NCBI GenBank assembly: GCA_014338405.1
Contig: JTDE01001020.1
Coordinates: 70,307 to 134,306 of the forward strand
Source of the DNA: Paragonimus skrjabini miyazakii
Lineage: Eukaryota > Platyhelminthes > Trematoda > Plagiorchiida > Troglotrematidae
Reading direction: 5' to 3'
DNA: 64,000 bases
Positions 38,884-48,962 of this stretch are shown here, piece after piece (position 1 is the first letter of the stretch; every line of letters begins with the position of its first letter). Under the pieces are notes generated by a model. That model saw nothing but the letters and a program-made list of their open reading frames with translations. It ran no database searches and was not told where the DNA came from. The position numbers and the translations under genes are program-made.

Positions 38884-39039
38884 TTCACCAATGACGGGTT
38901 AGTGTATTCACTGACTTGATGTGCGAACATAATTCGCTTAAATGTTTTTGATGTCCACCGCTGTTAGGTGTAGCAACTGTCGAGAACGTAGGAAATGGTA
39001 ACATCATCTTGCAAAACCGGTTTTCCGATTTCGTTATTC
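38700..39039. repeat. Inverted repeat, right arm (340 bp)
   Basis: This is the native-orientation arm, comprising the C-terminal part of the GIY-YIG domain and about 140 bp of 3' UTR. It is the exact reverse complement of 37671-38010. The 689-bp spacer holds the rest of the Penelope-like body, so a plus-strand transcript could fold into a 340-bp perfect stem. Confidence 0.95.
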
Positions 39040-39325
39040 AAGTTGACTGATTGTTCGCACGTAGTTGTCCGCTGTGATAAACTCCACGATTCCTTTCAAC
39101 CAGTGCACCTTGGTCCGGGTTCTGAGTCGCCCAGAGAAATATTACACGCTGGACATTGGTGCATTTCTCAATAACACATTGATCGATCGTCTCTGTCCAG
39201 CGCGACCACTGAAATAATCTAATTGAACTGACTCGCACACGCCATCTGAAACAAGTTCCTACAATACCAAATCCGGTTGTTCTGTGCGTTTTCCAGATCG
39301 TTTTATGGTTGCTACTTCGCGGTAA
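39040..39325 (+). pseudogene. Gypsy Pol C-terminus, downstream of the insertion
   Basis: The frame from 39041 reads KLTDCSHVVVRCDKLHDSFQ and PVHLGP, the chromodomain-like C-terminal region that normally follows the QTHQLP seen at 37618. After a frameshift the reading is RVLSRPEKYYTLDIGAFLNN and TLIDRLCPARPLK, then two stops, a serine/threonine-rich tail and CSVRFPDRF, and a terminal stop at 39323-39325. This continuity across a 1.4-kb interruption is the proof that the Penelope-like element landed inside the gypsy gene. Confidence 0.88.
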
Positions 39326-39347
39326 CCTCATAGCTGGTGGGCGGCTA

Positions 39348-39678
39348 TGTAGCCGTCGTCTTGCCCTCTCATGCGGTCCATCACATGGCAAGCCGCCTGG
39401 TCTAAGTGACGTTCACTGTCCCACCTTCGCGTGCGCGTCCATCCATTCATCGGTCCAAAAACTCTCTTTCACATCCGAACGCACACACGCACACAGTCAC
39501 TATCTGCACAATCAGCCAACAGGTTTGTTAGCTGTGTTTCGGTGCGGTTGAAACACGGACGCGCATGACGCGGTTGGACCGGTGCGGAACAGAGAACAGG
39601 ACAGAATACGGTCCAGAAGAGTGCCACTGCATTTAGCTTGCACATCAATACCAATAATAAAGATCAAAATACTTGACA
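39348..39678 (+). repeat. Candidate gypsy 3' LTR
   Basis: A GC-rich segment begins with TGTAGCCGTCGTC 22 bp after the Pol stop, just after a short G-rich run (GGTGGGCGG) that could be a polypurine tract. It ends near ACTTGACA, shortly after an AATAAA-like signal (CAATAATAAAG). The length of about 330 bp and the TG...CA ends fit an LTR. No second copy is present to define the edges, so they are provisional. Confidence 0.55.
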
Positions 39679-40449
39679 ATCTTTTCATTGATTGTCATTG
39701 AGATATCGTTATCTGCTAGTGGGTACTCAATCTATCACGGTTAGGAGTCCAACTACATCATTTTTTTCTTGAAGAAGTATCTATAACAATAAATGAGAGC
39801 AGCGTTGAACCGTTTCTACCCTGGATGTATCGAACTGCAGCAGACTGTGTGTGTCTATTCTAAACTGTGCCTGTATCGCTTACTAGGCGAGATAGAGGCT
39901 GTGATCCAACAGATTAAATATTTGAATAAAGTTATTCACTCGAATGCCATCCGATTAGTTCTGTATGCCAAATTTTAGCGCAGCCATAATTCATCTCAGT
40001 CTCACATATTGTCACCGAAAGCGGTTTTCATACAACCGATGATCGAAGACCGATTACGGAATAAATTCCCGTATAATTTGCAGACGAAAGATCTATGGAA
40101 TGGAAACGATGATTTACCGTAATCTGGATATGACTGAATCGTCATATTTGAACTTTCAGTTACCCCTCATGTGTGTGGGACTCAGTTTTAATATCCATTC
40201 TGAAGAATCGTCTCAAAACTGTCCTGCTAAATTTGATACACCGGTATGTTGGGTGAATTACAGAAGGTGTCAGTTCCAATCCCTTTTCCCCCTTTTCCTC
40301 TGATACAGTTGGCTCTCCGACTAAAACGGAGACAAGGTCGCCTATTCAAATGTCTGTCTGTTTCATCGTACTAGACTGATTTCCGTCGATCATTTCCTGG
40401 CCAGTCTGGTATGTGCTCGATTACCTAAAACTTCTGTCACTGACATTGC
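39679..40449. other. Unassigned DNA
   Basis: Contains short plus-strand open frames (39793-39978 and 40100-40303) without recognised domains or strong splice sites. Nothing firmer is seen. Confidence 0.35.
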
Positions 40450-40800
40450 TGATGTTGACTGGGAGGTTGGTGATGGTTTCGAGCCTGATAATGGCATTGG
40501 AAAAAGGGGTGGATAGAGGTTAGTAATGAGTTTGAGGTGGTGGTGTTTTAAATGTTAACAGTTGTCGTCGTAGGAATGATGTTGATGGTGCTGGTGTGAA
40601 TGACGATGGAAATGAAGACGATGATGGTTGTGTTAACTGTCGTAGTTTTGATGCATTTGAAGTTGATGGTTAGGATGGCGGTGGTGGTGTTACTGAAAGG
40701 ATGATGAGATTAACGACGCTTATAATGGCAGGTGGTGAAGTCAGCAGTGATACAGCTGATACTGTTAGTGGTGTTAGCAATCGTGATGATGAGGACAGTG
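40450..40800. repeat. Degenerate GAT/GGT trinucleotide low-complexity tract
   Basis: The plus strand is almost free of C and rich in imperfect GATGGT, GGTGAT and TGATGA units for about 350 bp. It is a decayed microsatellite, not a gene, since all three frames carry stops. Confidence 0.8.
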
Positions 40801-43800
40801 TATTTACTTGCGTGTCATAATAACTTTCTAATGAGTGAACTTAAGTGACCAAAACCGGCTCACTCAACTTTGTAAATCATACTTGAACAGTTAATCAAGC
40901 GTTACAAACGTTCTGTTTCCGGTCACCAAATGATTGCAAAAGCTTAGGTTATAAGTTTCCGCCTGAATTGTTTAAATAACTATTAATAATCTCGGAGCGT
41001 GTGACAGTGCTCAACCGGATAGCAATGAAACCATGCGTGAACAAACTTGCTTGTGCTAGTTCCATACAATAAAGAAGCATATCGACTGGCCTAGTTAGCC
41101 GGCAAACTCTGTTAAATGACCTTGGCGGTGCTATTCAAATCACTGGTTATTACTAAGTGTTTCAACAGATCGAAGCTAAGAACGGGTTTATCGGCTACGC
41201 TTTGATATTTTATTCACCGAAATTTCCAACATCATATTTTGTCCACTATATTGCCGAGTACAAAAAGTCCGCAAAAAAGTGTGCGGATATTTTATTTATA
41301 AAAGTACCTCTGATAACGTAGTATTAATCATTGTGATTTTTGCAGTAATGATTGTCACCAAACTATGTGGATACCTCGATATTAAATTACGGTAAATATC
41401 TTAGATTGGTCCTTGAGCAATTGGCCACGACGAAACTATACAAATTCTGAAGGCCATTCTATAAACTGTTGAGTGAATCAAATATCCACAAAAAACCCTC
41501 TCATTTACTTCTTGGGCCGTGGTAGTTGCCTGCTAGTCTGTAGGCCAACCACAAAAATGGCTGATTGAATTCACCTTGTGAGAGGAAGGAAGCGCAACAG
41601 CTACTCATCTCACGCAAACGGTGTCTACACACTGCCTTTAAGCACCCGTGCTTCTGTAACACATGCTATGGGTGTTCGTAATACCATTTTATAAATGATA
41701 ACGTTGGCTGGTTTGTCTTAATGATAGACAAACTATGTTGACTACTGAGCAGGTTTAGCTCAGAAAAGTCCTATACAGTTCAATCCATCCCCTAGTACGT
41801 CATATTCCACTTTGAACTAGAATCAACTGTCTGGTGGCACGTAGTGATTGATATTCGGAACTGAAGGCGCTGACTTTAAGTCTCCCCTCAATAAAGTGTT
41901 TCAGGTTTCTTGCCCGAAGTGAAAAAGAACAAGGTACATCTTCGGTTAGCGAAGTTGCCGGGCATGGTGACAGATCATAGTCGGTACTGTTGCCACTATA
42001 GATTGGTTTGTTCTACAACCGTTAATTCCTTCTTAGATCAGATTTTTTCCAAGATGATTTCCCTCATATTTATTGTGACCCTGTAGTAACTGGTTTACAG
42101 TTGATCATACAGGTGACTGTTTGAAGTAAACCTACACGATATGATTTCCTGCTGTCGTATGGCTTTGAATGAAGTTGTGACAAACGGCCCGAGGACATCA
42201 GATTTTATGTCGTTCAGTCCTTATTTTTAAACGTTCTTCCATTCACGACTTAACTTATGGGAATTGAATTGCCCCCGTTTCACTTTATCGCATTTTTACG
42301 GACCCGTATTGGCTGGCTGATGGCTCACTCAAAGCGAATGAAGTTGTTTGGTACCATTTTGGTCAAGTGGACAGTCTAAACTCCATGGCCTTTGAGGAAT
42401 ATTGGCTAGCCAACCAGCCGACACTTGTATCTCATGTGACACTCATTCTATCATCGTACTCACTGCAGTTCCGTCGAACGGGTTGGAATGGCACTAGAAG
42501 TAGAGGGATCGACACTTGGAGTATGAACTGCTGATTCACGCGTATATGTCCTTAATGTGGATGGTTAACGTGAACACTCCTAACAAAACGAGGTGATGGT
42601 GATCCATTCCACCCACGAGTTACCACCTGGAAAGTTTGAAGGAGTCGCATAGCCATCAGAGATCACATCATCATCAACCCGGGCTGAAAGGACTTATGTC
42701 CACACTATCGCCTCCCAATGCATAATTGTCCTCCCCCTGAAAGTCTGGTGAACAGATGAAAATTCTTTGAAGGAAGTGTTGAGGGAAAATGACTTGGGTA
42801 AATGACCGATATTCATCAGAAATTTTGTCGACAATGTTTCTCAAGACACCCATTGTTTTATTCCCTTCAGTCTAGTGGTTACTGACCTGATACACGTCCG
42901 TAGAAACAAGATAGCTCTGACTGACGGTTCTACGCTGTGTGTACAATGTACTTTTAGGAATTGAAGAGGTCCAGTGCTGGAGATCACCTTGTTAGTATTG
43001 ATCTGAGAGTGCGAAGTACCGTTTTTAAATTTCCCTGTTGTAGCTCGTTTGAGAACTGAAAATATGCTGGTCAAACCTCTCTAATATCATCGTCCTTAAA
43101 GTACTCCAAACCACCAACAGAGCCCAATAATTAAGCCAACCTCATTAAAGATATCAGCCAATTAAATTTTCAATAGTTCAACCAGACAAACACACAAAAT
43201 CTTCAAAAAGATAGGCCTTATGTCAAAAGCGCACCCAGGAATAGGTCACCCACAAACATGGTATGGGAAAATTTTCTCCGTTCCAGTGCCTCCGACACAT
43301 GTTCTGTATAGGCCGGTTTAACCGATGGCACATAACATCAGTGTCCGATTGTCATTGTTAACAGCTGTAACATGGGCGACACGATATGGGGAAGGTAACT
43401 GGTTTCAACTGTCAAAATTTCTGATTAATGGTATCGTGGAATCTGCTGCAAGGAATTCTGTTTGGCAATTACTTGACTGGACTCGCCTTTTAGCTTCAGT
43501 CGTATCTGGTATAATTTAGCTAAAGCAGTAGTTACAGTAGGCTTCAGAGCTGCAGATGAAAAGATTTAACGTAACTCATATAGTAGCTGCAAAGGTTCTA
43601 AGAGAAGAATAATCGGTGGAGAGAAACATATGTTCTGTGGATAAATAAATAATCACCATTAGTAAAAAGTCGCATTTTCAGTATACTGTATGTGTGTATG
43701 CCCCTCCAGGTATCGTTAACCTAGTAAAGACAAACCACCGCTGTCACGCTCTCCATTAGAAAGCTGAAACAAACCGTGAACACAATTTCGAGGGTGTAAT

Positions 43801-44624
43801 TGCACATTCGCTTTACTCGCCTCTCAAACCGATAGCACCATATTAAACAGAACCTTGGCATTACACTTTTACCGAGGTATGACTGTTCATGACTAACTGT
43901 CCCCCAAATTGATTGATCGTATGGACTGATTGCCATGGATCAGTCATGTAACCAATTAGATGCCAGAGTCAAGGAACTGAAAACACCTTCGCATCTGAAA
44001 TTGGCGATTCGGAAGTCATAGCCAGAGCTTACACAAGAAAATAACTGAACTTATGAGTAACAGAGTTACAATCATCATTGGGCTAACCCCCAGTAATTTT
44101 ACACAATCTTGATAATGGTAAAAAAAGATGAAAACAACCGTTTCAATACACACTCATATTGATTGCACAATTTACTTCTTTTCTCTAAACAAGTATTCAG
44201 CTTAAGATATAATGTCTAGTCGGATGAAGTCGTGTTGGAGATATGTGAACTAGAGAGAAGATTCAAAGCTGAGTAATTATCAGGAAAGTCATTTAGGTCA
44301 CATATATTGAGAATAGCGCGTATGTGTTCGAATGCACGATGAATTGAGCATGACATATGTGCATCTTTCATTTAGGGTAGACCTCGAAGGGGATGATGAT
44401 AAATGACCCGATCCGTTTATTATTCCAGAAATGTAGTTAGTACCAATAAAGGTTGTATGCGAAAGGAATGTGTTTCGCTCAAACGTTTTTTATCTCAATG
44501 AACCTCAACAAATTGAACTGAACCGCAAAAGTGTTAGTGAGTAATGCTGAACCATTATTCATCAGACTGTAATAAACAGTATCAGCATCTCAACCTCAGT
44601 TTGACAATCAAACTGATTTGCGAG
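40801..44624. other. Unassigned DNA
   Basis: No element is recognised. A loose palindrome (TTGGCTGGCTGATGGC near 42309 and GGCTAGCCAACCAGCC near 42405) stands out. The minus frames 43074-42841 and 43936-43721 show no domain. Confidence 0.35.
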
Positions 44625-44674
44625 TGGCGTTCAATTTAATTGAAAACCAAAATCTCCTACTACTCATCAATAAT
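44625..44674 (+). mobile_element. SINE 3' tail fragment
   Basis: GTTCAATTTAATTGAAAACC followed by TCCTACTACTCATCAATAAT matches the 3' end of the SINE copies at 37200-37240 and 45545-45590. Confidence 0.6.
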
Positions 44675-44982
44675 CAAACCAATTTGTTTAACCAGCGCAA
44701 TCCAAACAGAACTGATAAGTATCAGTAGACTTGAGTAAATATAAATTAAACTAAATTAAGTGGTCCTGCCAATAAAAATGTGTATGACATCAAAGAAGCA
44801 GGCAGTTAATTCTCATGCCTGCTCGAGAAGTTCTTCATCTATTCCGATGTGATGGAAAATTTTATTATATATCGTAATACCTGGCTGACTTAATGAGCGT
44901 CTATAAAAACGTCTAAGGTGTAATCAAATATGAGTGCTTATCAAGCTAAATCAACCATATTTCCAACAACTTGGTAATTATT

Positions 44983-45048
44983 TCAGTTGAACATCACCCA
45001 CAACTGATCGCAGCTGTCACATCCCCATAGACTTTCCAGTCGGCCCCT
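44983..45048 (-). mobile_element. tRNA-derived SINE, minus copy of pair 2, cut by the gap
   Basis: GTTGAACATCACCCACAACT followed by GACTTTCCAGTCGGCCCCT matches the left part of the minus copies at 36821 and 61681. The copy runs straight into the N run. Confidence 0.8.
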
Positions 45049-45479
45049 NNNNNNNNNNNNNNNNNNNNNNNNNNNNNNNNNNNNNNNNNNNNNNNNNNNN
45101 NNNNNNNNNNNNNNNNNNNNNNNNNNNNNNNNNNNNNNNNNNNNNNNNNNNNNNNNNNNNNNNNNNNNNNNNNNNNNNNNNNNNNNNNNNNNNNNNNNNN
45201 NNNNNNNNNNNNNNNNNNNNNNNNNNNNNNNNNNNNNNNNNNNNNNNNNNNNNNNNNNNNNNNNNNNNNNNNNNNNNNNNNNNNNNNNNNNNNNNNNNNN
45301 NNNNNNNNNNNNNNNNNNNNNNNNNNNNNNNNNNNNNNNNNNNNNNNNNNNNNNNNNNNNNNNNNNNNNNNNNNNNNNNNNNNNNNNNNNNNNNNNNNNN
45401 NNNNNNNNNNNNNNNNNNNNNNNNNNNNNNNNNNNNNNNNNNNNNNNNNNNNNNNNNNNNNNNNNNNNNNNNNNNNNNN
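45049..45479. other. Assembly gap (431 N)
   Basis: Undetermined bases. The flanks are the two arms of the same SINE in opposite orientations, so the missing stretch should contain the two facing SINE heads. Confidence 0.99.
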
Positions 45480-45590
45480 AGAGCGAAACTCGAGTCTAGT
45501 GCTTCTTTTCGAAAGGGGCCGACTGGATCAGTTGTGGGTGATGTTCAACTTGAAATTAACCAAATCCCCGACTACTCATCAGTAATTATT
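45480..45590 (+). mobile_element. tRNA-derived SINE, plus copy of pair 2
   Basis: It emerges from the gap with AGAGCGAAACTCGAGTCTAG, then TGCTTCTTTTCGAAAGGGGC and TGGGTGATGTTCAACTTGAA, and ends in CCCCGACTACTCATCAGTA. It matches the body and 3' end of the other copies, with a short internal deletion after CGACTGGA. Confidence 0.85.
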
Positions 45591-45744
45591 TCAGTGCCCA
45601 GCAAATAAACTGATTTCATTCTGTTTGTGATTGGTCGTTGAACCATAGAGAGGAACTAATAAAACAGTTATAGCGTCTTCGATCGAAGTGATATGAAAAC
45701 CTGAGCAATACTCGTAAGTTTTTGTGGTTGAGTGTCTGCATATG

Positions 45745-45905
45745 ACAGGTCAGTCGTGTCTAATGTGCGGTCAATGGGGGAAGTGTCAACACAGTTAATT
45801 CATGAAACCGTGGCTGGAGTTCTAGTCTCGGCATTGGCAAGGTTGTGCACTACTGAAGAGCCATAACTAAAACGAAATCCAACTATAGTGGTTCTTTCTA
45901 AATGG
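45745..45905 (+). mobile_element. tRNA-derived SINE, further plus copy
   Basis: The head GTCGTGTCTAATGTGCGGTC matches 61925-61945, followed by GTGTCAACAC, a B-box-like TGGAGTTCTAGTCTC and the body block ACTATAGTGGTTCTTTCTA. It is more diverged than the neighbouring copies, which suggests an older insertion. Confidence 0.7.
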
Positions 45906-47289
45906 ATATGTTACCAAGGTCAATTAACCTCGAGAGTGCAATCTACCTTCACCTGTTTTGTACTGCTTACCTAGACTATAACTTATTACTATCGGTCCAA
46001 TTGTACTCTCTGTTTGTTTAAACAATAAGGTAGTCTGACTAAACAAGAAAACCACCATATTGTTTTGGTCATTGCTAATGTTTCCTTCAATTTACGCTGG
46101 TTTAGTCAAATGAGCAGGATCACAGTTCTAAGCAACAGGTAATGAAGTTATGTTCGCTACTGCTGTGATGTATTCCTCAACTTTGTGGTTACGGTCTTTT
46201 TGTATAAGAGAGTTCAACCTTTAAACATTGACACACTGGTAACGTCCACTCATTCTGTGAGTCTCATGTTCACATTTCCAACCTGCTCACAGCAGGCGTT
46301 CTGTGCACAGATATGCCAGAATGTTGATTAAACGTACTTCGATGTTGCAAATAAATGTATAGTTGCTTTCGAACCAAACATTTATTCAGAGTTGTCCATG
46401 ATTTCCTTAATGCTTTATTCAAACCAACCCATTTCAGTCAACGACGAACATGATGATTAGAGCGAATAACCCGTAACTTTTTTTTCGATACTTATATCAA
46501 ATAATGGATATAACCGAATGTGTCTAAGCAATAGGTTGCCCTATTCAGGCGACCTACACACAAGATTCATCCTGACAAACTCTTACCGGTGGAATTTAGT
46601 CTTGTCCATTTTGTGATTTCGAATGAGAATGGGCGCATTTTATTGTTGGTTTTATCCCTTGAACCTCATTCCTCTTAAAAAGAAATACTCTAAAGCTACA
46701 AATCGATAATCAAAACCTAAAGTTCCATTGGTTGGCGGCATCTATTTCGGATTAGTCTGTCACAATGACCCAAACCAAAAGACGCTTTTGTTTAGTTATC
46801 ACCGCAAGTGGCTTGCGTTGAACCACTTGTGGTTCCACCCATACACTACGTATCCAATGTAAGTCCGAAGGAATAAGATCGGCAGGTGTGTGAGCAAGGC
46901 TTTTGTGTACAGCCGGCCAATGTTGGTTAGCCAGTTCATAGGCCAGCTCGAAAAGGATATTCCTATCCCCCAGGAAATAGTGACCCCAGTGGTAAAATAT
47001 AAACTAGGAAGAAAAATATTCAGAATGTAACGCGAAAATTGGTTTGACATATGAGTACAAAATAGTGCGCTCTGTAGGGGATAGGAGGAGAAACAAAATT
47101 CGTGGTCGGACTGGAAGAAAGTAGACAAGACGTTCACGGTACAGTATACCAACAGAGCTGGAGAAAAAGTAAGGTAAAAGGTTACAATCATACAGGTTTC
47201 TTAAAAAGGAAGCGGATGGATTCCAAACGACAATGGTCACTGATTGATGTGAACAAGAAAAACAAGATAAGATTGATATATCCTACTTA
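45906..47289. other. Unassigned DNA
   Basis: The minus frame 47191-46799 is open for 130 codons and hydrophobic. A different plus frame over 46862-47029 is also open (KAFVYSRPMLVSQFIGQL). No family is recognised for either, and no clean splice sites bound them. Confidence 0.3.
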
Positions 47290-47299
47290 AGCCTAATGC

Positions 47300-48881
47300 A
47301 TGTCACCACGACCTATTGCGCCGATGGTTCCTTTACAGGCCGAGCGCTTCTGTTCAAGACCGCGCAATAATTGCGTAAGCCCATCAGGATCATATCCCAC
47401 CAGGCAGCCCGGTTCAACGTTATGTCCCCCCAAAATCCATAATCAGCGTTATAAAACAGAAGATTTACCTAAATAGCATGCTGATACCTCAGTTTTTCAC
47501 CACCAGAATTCCGCTTACCTGATTTCACTCGCCTTACAACAGATGCTTTGAAATATGGTCAGCGCCCATCCGACCGACGTGACATAACCAACGAGGCTGA
47601 ATGGGCGTCAGCATAATTTCCATTCCGTCCATGTCCACCCGCTGCAGTACCTCAGTGTTCGAAACCATGTCCGACTACTGGATACCCATCGCAAATAGAA
47701 ACGGATAATACAGTGCACGTTCCGCTGATACGACGTCCACGTTTAACCCCCGTTCAGTAGTTTAGACAGCACCGTTGAGCTGTGGATACAGAGCTTAGTG
47801 GCCGTCTTCAGGTTGTGGTTCTTATAATCACATCTTTCAAGACGTCCGAAAGTAGCACTAGCTTTAGCCACGCATGCTCGTACCTCACGGTCCGCAAACA
47901 GTTCTGTGAACAAATTGCTATCCAAGTAGCAGAAATCTGTGCAACTGCCGACAACATATCCATTAACACGAATTTGAGGTGAAGGTGCACAGACGGCACC
48001 TCCGCCCGGAGAAGACTGAAAGAAAGAAAATGTCTTACCTATGTTGATATCCGATCCAAACTTGAAGGGCACGGTCGCAACACCACGGCCAGTCGCTGTT
48101 GTTTGTCTTCACTATGTGCGAACAGCGAGCTGTCACCTGCGAATAGAAGCATGCGCATCGTTGAGTTATGTAACCGGGGTTGGGGCACCGAAACACTGAA
48201 TATTCATTAGGCGTTCATCTGTGCGATACTCAACCTCAACGCCGAGCCATGAAGGGCAGCTGTTAGCATGGCAATCAAAAACTACATAGGGTTGTTGCTA
48301 GGACATATCCTTGCTTCACGCCAGCAACAATGTCAAAATCATCAGAGGTAGATCCACACGACTGTTTTTTCGCCTGGAATTCGCCCTGCTGCTCGGGAAC
48401 ACTGACCTCTAAAACGTTCGCATTCGGTCGGTTCAGAAGGATTCTTGCAAGCACCTGGCTTGCGCAAATGAGCAGACTGATACCCCGATAGCTTTCGTGG
48501 CATCACTTGCTACCCTCATTTTTAAACAAGTGTACGACAGGGGCATCCTTGAAATATTGAGGGATTGCTTTTATACTAGCTGGAGTGAACCAGCTGCAGC
48601 AAAGCGCGTTCCGATGTCGACCCGTCATTCTTCAGTATTTTACCTGACAATCCATCCTCGCCCGCAACCGTTTCATTGTGCACTTTTTCATTCACTCTCT
48701 GCATTTCTGGGAAGCCTATGACGACTGGAAGTGAACATTTGACGGCCAGTTGCGGAAGGCTATTCACATTTACCCAATCAATGATAGTAGGACGGTTTAA
48801 TAGGCTAACAGAGTGCTTGCGCCAGATTTTCATAATACCCTCTGACTGGGTGCAGTAAGAATCGGTGTTCAGTTCAGCCAC
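47300..48881 (-). pseudogene. Non-LTR reverse transcriptase remnant (L3)
   Basis: The fingers begin near 48881 with IMKIWRKHSVSLLNRPT, then VAGEDGLSGKILKNDGS. YRGISLLICASQVLARILLN lies near 48490. A jump then leads directly to FDIVAGVKQGYVLATTL near 48330, so palm motif A has been deleted. Motif C reads LLFAGDSSLFAHSED near 48150-48110, with glycine in place of the first catalytic aspartate of FADD. The thumb (47960-47745) includes VRACVAKASATFGRLERC and KTATKLCIHSSTVLSKLL. The tail near 47640-47560 reads TEVLQRVDMDGMEIMLTPIQ and PRWLCHVGRMGAD. There are many frame changes and no activity is possible. Confidence 0.88.
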
Positions 48882-48962
48882 TGTTTTGATGGACTGGATG
48901 GATGGGCAGAAAATTATCCTCAGCGAGACGTAGATCTGCTCGTGTTGTTGATCGACGTAACC

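Larger units (their letters stand above)
37636..39039 (+). mobile_element. 5'-truncated Penelope-like element with inverted 3'-end duplication
   Basis: The insertion interrupts the gypsy integrase gene. Its structure is a 340-bp segment (37671-38010) that is the exact reverse complement of the element's own 3' end, then a plus-strand body from 38011 that starts in the middle of the reverse transcriptase and runs through the thumb and a GIY-YIG domain to the 3' end at 39039. Complex copies with inverted or tandem terminal segments are known for Penelope-like elements. The flanking 37620-37634 and 39039-39053 resemble a diverged target-site duplication. Confidence 0.85.
37276..39678 (+). mobile_element. 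Truncated Ty3/gypsy LTR retrotransposon split by a Penelope-like insertion
   Basis: The integrase part of Pol (37276-37620) and the Pol C-terminus (39040-39325) share strand and order, and are separated by the Penelope-like insertion at 37636-39039. A candidate 3' LTR follows at 39348-39678. Gag, protease, reverse transcriptase, RNase H and the 5' LTR are absent. The Pol ending, with a serine-rich stretch and then CSVRFPDRF, is of the type seen in trematode gypsy elements such as Boudicca. The assignment to that group is an inference. Confidence 0.85.

Noticed and set aside
42307..42425. Inverted repeat TTGGCTGGCTGATGGC / GGCTAGCCAACCAGCC as a transposon terminus
   Set aside because: The match is imperfect and short, with no coding remnant between and no target-site duplication seen.
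46799..47191. 130-codon hydrophobic minus-strand frame as a membrane protein
   Set aside because: Hydrophobicity follows from the AT-rich composition, and the plus strand is open over part of the same interval. No family resemblance.
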